A DNA stretch of 8,648 nucleotides. It comes from an uncultured Eubacteriales bacterium. GTDB lineage: Bacteria > Bacillota > Clostridia > Oscillospirales > CAG-272. The stretch spans positions 1 through 8,648 of the forward strand of contig USMO01000059.1 of assembly GCA_900555785.1 (NCBI GenBank). The letters are read 5' to 3'. Numbering within the stretch: position 1 is the first letter of the stretch; every line of letters starts with the position of its first letter. Made by a program: the position numbers and the translations under genes. The notes beneath the pieces are model-generated. The model was not told the DNA's origin. It saw only the letters and a program-made list of their open reading frames with translations, and did no database searches. Positions 5,203 to 8,648 of this stretch are shown piece by piece.

Positions 5203-7470
5203 TTACAGAAACAGATTTTTCAGCAATTTGAAGGCGAACCGGACGCCCAGCCCGACTCCGGCAAGAATGCCGATGTATTTCAGTGCGTCGGCGGGAGTCG
5301 TTTCCTTTTCCGCAGCCTGCGTGTCGTGGATGTCGATGGTTGCAATGCCGGTGGCGGTATCCGCTGCGGCACCTGCCGGAACGGGCTGCGGGGCGGTTGT
5401 CTTGCGCGAGGGCTTCATGCCGGCTGTGGTATGGCGGATCAGACCGTCAAAGAGCATCAGCAGCGCAGGCAGGAAGAAGATGACACAGCCCATACTGATA
5501 AGTGCGCCGCGCGCCATCAGCATGCACATCGAGCTGATGATGTCGATGTCCGAATAGAGCGCCACGCCGAAGGTTGCGGCGAACAGCCCCATGCCGGAGA
5601 CGATGATGGAAGGAATGGATGTGGCAAGCGCTTCGGATACCGCGCCCCGCTTGCTGCGTCCTGCTGCGCGCTCCGACTTGTAGCGCGTGGTCATCAGGAT
5701 TGCGTAGTCGACCGTTGCGCCCAGCTGAATGGTGCTGATGCAGATCGGCGCGATGAAGGGCAGCGACTGCCCGGCGTAATGCGGAATGCCGAGGTTGATG
5801 AAGATTGCCAGCTCGATGACGGCAATCAGGATGAACGGCAGGCTGATGCTCTTTTCCACCAGCGCGATAATTACGAAGATGGCGAGAATCGACACCGCGT
5901 TGACCACCTGGAAGTCATGGTTGGTTGTCTCGATCATGTCCTTCATGCAGGGCGCCTCGCCGATGAGCATGCCGGAGGGATCGTATTTTTTCAGGATTGC
6001 GTTCAGGCTGTTGATCTGTCCGTTGACGTTGTCGCTTGCAACTTTGTATTCCGAGTTGATCAGCAGCAGCTCCCAGCGATCGCTCTTGAGGATGCTCAGA
6101 ATGCTTTCGGGCAGAATCTCTTCCGGCACGCCGGAACCGAGCACCGACTCCAGCCCCAGGACGTATTTCACGCCGTCCACTTCTTCCATCTCGCGAATCA
6201 TCGAGCGCACGCTCTTGCCGGAGAGGTTGGCATCAATCAGAATCATGTGGGTGGAGGCGATGTTGAATTCTCCGGAAAGCTTGGAGTTTGCGATGACGTA
6301 TTCCATGTCCTCCGGCAGGCATTGCCCCATGTCGTAGTAGACCTCATCGTTGGTCTTCTGGTAGCCGTAAAGCGCCGGAGCAATCAGGAGCAGGAAGAGG
6401 ATGAGAAAGACCGGGAAGGTCTTGGTCAGGAACTTTGCCATGCCCTTCATGTTCGGGATAACCGAGCGATGGCGCGAATGCTGAAGCGGTTTGTCGAATA
6501 CCAGAATCAGCGCGGGCAGGACCGTCACGCAGCCGATGACGCCGAAGATGACACCCTTTGCCATGACGATTCCGAGGTCACGTCCCAGCGTGAAGCTCAT
6601 GAAGCAGAGCGCGATGAAGCCTGCAACCGTTGTAATCGAGCTGCCGACCACGCTGGTCAGCGTTTCGCGAATTGCATACGCCATGGCATCGCGTTTGTCG
6701 GGGTGCAGGGGGCGCTGCTCATTGTAACTGTGCCAGAGGAAGATGGAGTAATCCATCGTAACGGCAAGCTGCAGGACCGCAGACAGCGCTTTTGTAATGT
6801 AGGAAATTTCACCGAGGAAGTAGTTGGTTCCGAGGTTGACCAGAATCATTGCCCCGATGGAGGCAAGAAAGATGAACGGGACCAGAAAACTGTCCAGGAA
6901 GACCAGCATCGCAACCAGCGCAAGCGCCACCGCAATGCCGACGTAGACCGGTTCCTCTTTTTCACAAAGGTCTTTCAGGTCGGTGACCAGCGCCGACATG
7001 CCGGAAACGAAGCACTGCTTGCCGGCAATCGACCGGATTTCGCGAATGGCGTCCATCGTCACGTCCGCCGAGGTTGCGCTGTCAAAGAAGACCGCAATCA
7101 TGGTGGAGTGATCGGTGTTGAACTCCCGGAAAATTTCGTCCGGCAGAAGTTCCATCGGAATCGAGACATCTGCCAGGGTGTTGTACCAAAGAACGGTTTC
7201 CACGTGCTCGACCGTTTTGATCTTTTCGGTCAGCTTGGCAACGTCCTTTGGCTGCATGTCTTCTACTATAATGAAGGAAAACGCGCCTTTGCCGAAGTCC
7301 TCCAACAGGGTATCCTGCCCCTTTACGGTGTCCATATCGCCGGGCAGGTAATCCAGCATATCATAATTGATGCGGGTGTTGATCATTCCGAAAACGCAGG
7401 GAATAAGCAGGAGAATGGTAAAAATCAGAATGGGTACGCGACATCTGACGACCGCTTTCGAAAAACGCAT
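5203..7470 (-). CDS. MMPL/RND-superfamily exporter
   Basis: The protein has 755 residues with a duplicated six-helix plan. TM1 is at about 13-30, then a large outer loop (31-173), TM2-6 at about 175-325, TM7 at about 350-369, a second outer loop (370-520) and TM8-12 at about 522-675. Each half carries the Asp-Tyr pair used as a proton relay in MmpL-type pumps: AVTMDYSIFLWHSY (Asp240, Tyr241) and GATVDYAILMTTRY (Asp588, Tyr589). It should therefore use the proton gradient to move a lipid or hydrophobic compound out of the cell; the substrate cannot be read from sequence. After TM12 there is a roughly 50-residue Ala/Thr/Pro-rich linker and an extra hydrophobic, basic tail (about 729-755), not part of the usual 12-helix plan. 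ATG 7470 lies 9 bases after the upstream stop; the AAAGGAA site is 12 bases away, a rather long spacing. Confidence 0.95.
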   Translation of the reverse strand: MRFSKAVVRCRVPILIFTILLLIPCVFGMINTRINYDMLDYLPGDMDTVKGQDTLLEDFGKGAFSFIIVEDMQPKDVAKLTEKIKTVEHVETVLWYNTLADVSIPMELLPDEIFREFNTDHSTMIAVFFDSATSADVTMDAIREIRSIAGKQCFVSGMSALVTDLKDLCEKEEPVYVGIAVALALVAMLVFLDSFLVPFIFLASIGAMILVNLGTNYFLGEISYITKALSAVLQLAVTMDYSIFLWHSYNEQRPLHPDKRDAMAYAIRETLTSVVGSSITTVAGFIALCFMSFTLGRDLGIVMAKGVIFGVIGCVTVLPALILVFDKPLQHSRHRSVIPNMKGMAKFLTKTFPVFLILFLLLIAPALYGYQKTNDEVYYDMGQCLPEDMEYVIANSKLSGEFNIASTHMILIDANLSGKSVRSMIREMEEVDGVKYVLGLESVLGSGVPEEILPESILSILKSDRWELLLINSEYKVASDNVNGQINSLNAILKKYDPSGMLIGEAPCMKDMIETTNHDFQVVNAVSILAIFVIIALVEKSISLPFILIAVIELAIFINLGIPHYAGQSLPFIAPICISTIQLGATVDYAILMTTRYKSERAAGRSKRGAVSEALATSIPSIIVSGMGLFAATFGVALYSDIDIISSMCMLMARGALISMGCVIFFLPALLMLFDGLIRHTTAGMKPSRKTTAPQPVPAGAAADTATGIATIDIHDTQAAEKETTPADALKYIGILAGVGLGVRFAFKLLKNLFL

Positions 7471-7479
7471 GGTGATGAT

Positions 7480-8070
7480 TCAGTTCCTTTCTTCAAATTC
7501 GGTTTCATAGGTGTCCGGCTTCTGATGCCGGATGATGCGGACCGCACACAGGACCGTGCTGATGTTCAGCACTCCGTCCACAAGCCACGAAAGCCCCAGG
7601 AGAACCGTCATGGCGCGGATGCTTTCTGTCGGACGGAAGATGAGCAGCGCACCGAACAGGGCAGAGATGACCGCCACGGTCAGAATCAGCCACCATCGCT
7701 GCAGCCCGAAATGCCGCGCGTCTACGGAAATCTGGACCTTGAGCAGGCTGTCTGACAGAATCAGAATGCCCCAAACGGTACATAGAACCGTCAGCATCCG
7801 CTCCGGCGCAATCAGCAGCACGCAGCCCAGCAGCAGCATCAGAATGCCGGATGCCAGGTCATACTGGAACGCCAGGCGAAACAAATCGCGCGAGAAATAC
7901 CCGATCAGCTTGACAATGCCGAACACGATCATCACGCAGCCCGCCGCAATCCCGAGTGCTTCCGGAGAAACCGTTGGTAGGGCGATCAACAGGATCCCGA
8001 GCGCGCAGAAGAACAGGGAGATGAAAATGTAACCGATTTTTGCAACCTTCATCGGTGTGGTCGAACGCAT
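7480..8070 (-). CDS. DUF308 / HdeD-like membrane protein
   Basis: The protein has 196 residues from ATG 8070, chosen because AAAGGAGG lies eight bases upstream. A longer frame reaching 8118 would add 16 residues that begin at or upstream of the likely transcription start. It has about six hydrophobic helices arranged as repeated pairs, for example IGYIFISLFFCALGILLIAL, LGIAAGCVMIVFGIVKLIGY, ILMLLLGCVLLIAP and LILTVAVISALFGALLIFRP. The recurring Gly-x-Leu-hydrophobic pattern ending in a Pro is typical of the DUF308/HdeD family, which includes the acid-stress protein HdeD. The C-terminus is charged and cytoplasmic (RHQKPDTYETEFEERN). As the first gene of the operon, 9 bases before the exporter, it may assist or modulate it or belong to the same envelope-stress response. 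The biochemical role of the family is unknown. Confidence 0.9.
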   Translation of the reverse strand: MRSTTPMKVAKIGYIFISLFFCALGILLIALPTVSPEALGIAAGCVMIVFGIVKLIGYFSRDLFRLAFQYDLASGILMLLLGCVLLIAPERMLTVLCTVWGILILSDSLLKVQISVDARHFGLQRWWLILTVAVISALFGALLIFRPTESIRAMTVLLGLSWLVDGVLNISTVLCAVRIIRHQKPDTYETEFEERN

Positions 8071-8078
8071 GGGAAGAA

Positions 8079-8086
8079 CCTCCTTT
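8079..8086 (-). promoter_or_regulatory. Ribosome binding site fixing the DUF308 start at 8070
   Basis: AAAGGAGG on the minus strand lies eight bases before ATG 8070. It is the best ribosome binding site in the region and argues against a start at 8118. Confidence 0.85.
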
Positions 8087-8108
8087 CTTGCTGTTTCGTT
8101 CTGCTGAC

Positions 8109-8117
8109 AGTATAGCA
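8109..8117 (-). promoter_or_regulatory. Probable extended -10 promoter for the DUF308-MMPL-heptad operon
   Basis: The minus strand reads TGCTATACT, an extended -10 box (TGnTATACT), ahead of the DUF308 ribosome binding site. It would start transcription near 8102 and give a short leader of about 30 bases. No good -35 hexamer lies at the right distance (TTTCCT at 8132-8137 is the nearest), which extended -10 promoters tolerate. Confidence 0.5.
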
Positions 8118-8118
8118 T

Positions 8119-8322
8119 CGGAAGAAAAAAAAGGAAATAGGCAGCTTTCTGCCCACTGTCGTGTTTTTAGGCAACCGAGGGGCAATTGTCCGATTTTTCG
8201 CATGCGATTGGGCGGTTTTCATAAAAAGATACTTATTGAAATGGTTGATTTGACGTAGGAAAGATAGAATGAGATTTGATTTTGTTCTATATTATGTTGT
8301 AGGGGTGTTGGTCTGAGAGGGC
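8119..8322. other. Gene-free interval upstream of the DUF308 operon
   Basis: No coding frame with a ribosome binding site or family signature was seen on either strand. The left part, with the A/T-rich tract near 8123-8138, is probably upstream control DNA of the minus-strand operon. From about 8220 the sequence becomes AT-rich (8220-8300), then passes into the repeat elements. I saw no clear operator palindrome. Confidence 0.5.
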
Positions 8323-8424
8323 AGGGGCTGATTGCTGCGTGGGGGCGTAGTTCTTTTGTCCGTCTTGGATAGTGATAACTGCCACTGCCTCTGTCGTTCG
8401 GAGATCCCGCCTGCTGGCGCCCCT
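8323..8424 (+). repeat. Half copy of the palindromic repeat: left arm plus core (element B1)
   Basis: The segment repeats the left arm and core of the element at 356-558 in the same order and spacing. GGGCTG-x-TTG-x-TGCGTGG is followed by TTTTGTCCGTCTTGGATAGT at 8354-8373, identical over 20 bases to 398-417. Then come TGCCTCT (8386-8392) and a 26-base stretch at 8399-8424 identical to 444-469. A matching right arm does not follow directly: the next 70 bases (8425-8492) differ and run into the next element. Confidence 0.8.
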
Positions 8425-8492
8425 GCGGGGTTCGACTGCGCGGCGGTTTGAGGCTGTTGCGCTCGCCCTTTTGCTCTCCCGCGCCGCTCCGC

Positions 8493-8648
8493 TCAGGATG
8501 ACACGAAGGCTGGTTGCTACGGGGTTCTAACATTCTTTGTCCGTCTAAGTTAGTGGCTAATGGTGTAGCGCAGCATCCTTTTATTACTATCTAAGACGGA
8601 CAAAAAGAGTATAAACTACGCTCCGAATAGCCCACCGTGTCATCCTGA
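8493..8648. repeat. Second complete inverted-repeat element of the same family (element B2), at the window edge
   Basis: TCAGGATGACAC at 8493-8504 and its exact reverse complement at 8637-8648 are the outer ends of a 156-base inverted repeat. The inner arm ends are TTTGTCCGTCTAAGTTAGT (8536-8554) and ACTATCTAAGACGGACAAAA (8586-8605). The core is only about 31 bases (8555-8585) and unrelated to the core at 418-497. The left arm resembles the right arm of the element at 356-558 in opposite orientation, including GGCTGGTTGC. The right end coincides with the last base of the window, so the element may extend further. Confidence 0.78.

Noticed and set aside
3292..7755. Very long open frame on the plus strand (1,487 codons)
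   Set aside because: It is the codon-aligned antisense of the exporter operon. Its translation is rich in His, Arg, Cys, Gln and Val with no domain, and it has no convincing start. The minus-strand genes have clear families and ribosome binding sites.
8071..8118. Sixteen-residue N-terminal extension of the DUF308 protein
   Set aside because: It overlaps the ribosome binding site and the extended -10 box, and the strong AAAGGAGG site points to ATG 8070.
8219..8533. 104-codon minus-strand frame with a CHPERSG-like peptide
   Set aside because: It translates the repeat elements at 8323-8533. This kind of peptide is a common artefact of dispersed repeats.
356..8648. The block between the repeat clusters as a composite transposon
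   Set aside because: No transposase or recombinase gene is present between the repeats. The repeats look like a dispersed family rather than matched ends.
8323..8648. CRISPR array
   Set aside because: Repeats are few, inverted relative to each other and irregularly spaced, with no uniform spacers and no cas genes.

Overview
The window looks like chromosome from a mid-GC Gram-positive anaerobe, most likely a gut Clostridia/Oscillospiraceae-type bacterium. This is inferred from AGGAGG ribosome binding sites, GTG starts, a consensus sigma-A promoter, short hairpin-plus-T terminators, a SipW-type signal peptidase system and an RND/MMPL exporter paired with an Leu-x-x-Gly heptad protein. No marker gene fixes the taxon.

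Layout. (1) At 1-328 is the 3' end of a plus-strand sensor histidine kinase (ATP-binding domain only). (2) At about 329-615 there is no gene; most of it is a roughly 200-bp imperfect palindromic repeat. A strong hairpin terminator follows at 616-643. (3) At 644-3196 is a minus-strand operon driven by a consensus promoter (TTGACA-17-TATAAT at 3168-3196). It encodes a secreted protein with a SipW-type signal peptide, a SipW-like signal peptidase I, and a second membrane-tethered or secreted protein of unknown function. The peptidase presumably processes the first protein and possibly the third. (4) At 3262-8117 is a second minus-strand operon, read DUF308/HdeD-like membrane protein, then MMPL/RND exporter, then secreted heptad-repeat protein, closed by a terminator at 3262-3302. 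Gaps of 9-12 bases and ribosome binding sites next to upstream stops indicate one transcript. (5) At 8119-8648 there is no gene; it holds upstream sequence and then two further members of the same palindromic repeat family as at 356-558.

The two operons are both envelope systems but need not work together. The first resembles the TasA/camelysin-type module (dedicated peptidase plus cognate substrate). The second looks like an export or envelope-stress module in which a 12-helix proton-driven exporter is made with a large extracytoplasmic heptad-repeat partner.

The most unusual structure is the repeat family. An arm of about 60 bases ending in a motif close to TTTTGTCCGTCTTGGATAGT occurs five times in two clusters, mostly as inward-facing pairs forming long potential hairpins. 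The second point of interest is a composition break inside both non-peptidase genes of the SipW operon: host-like GC-rich leader coding, then AT-richer mature coding. I found no CRISPR array, tRNA, rRNA, transposase or recognisable defence system.
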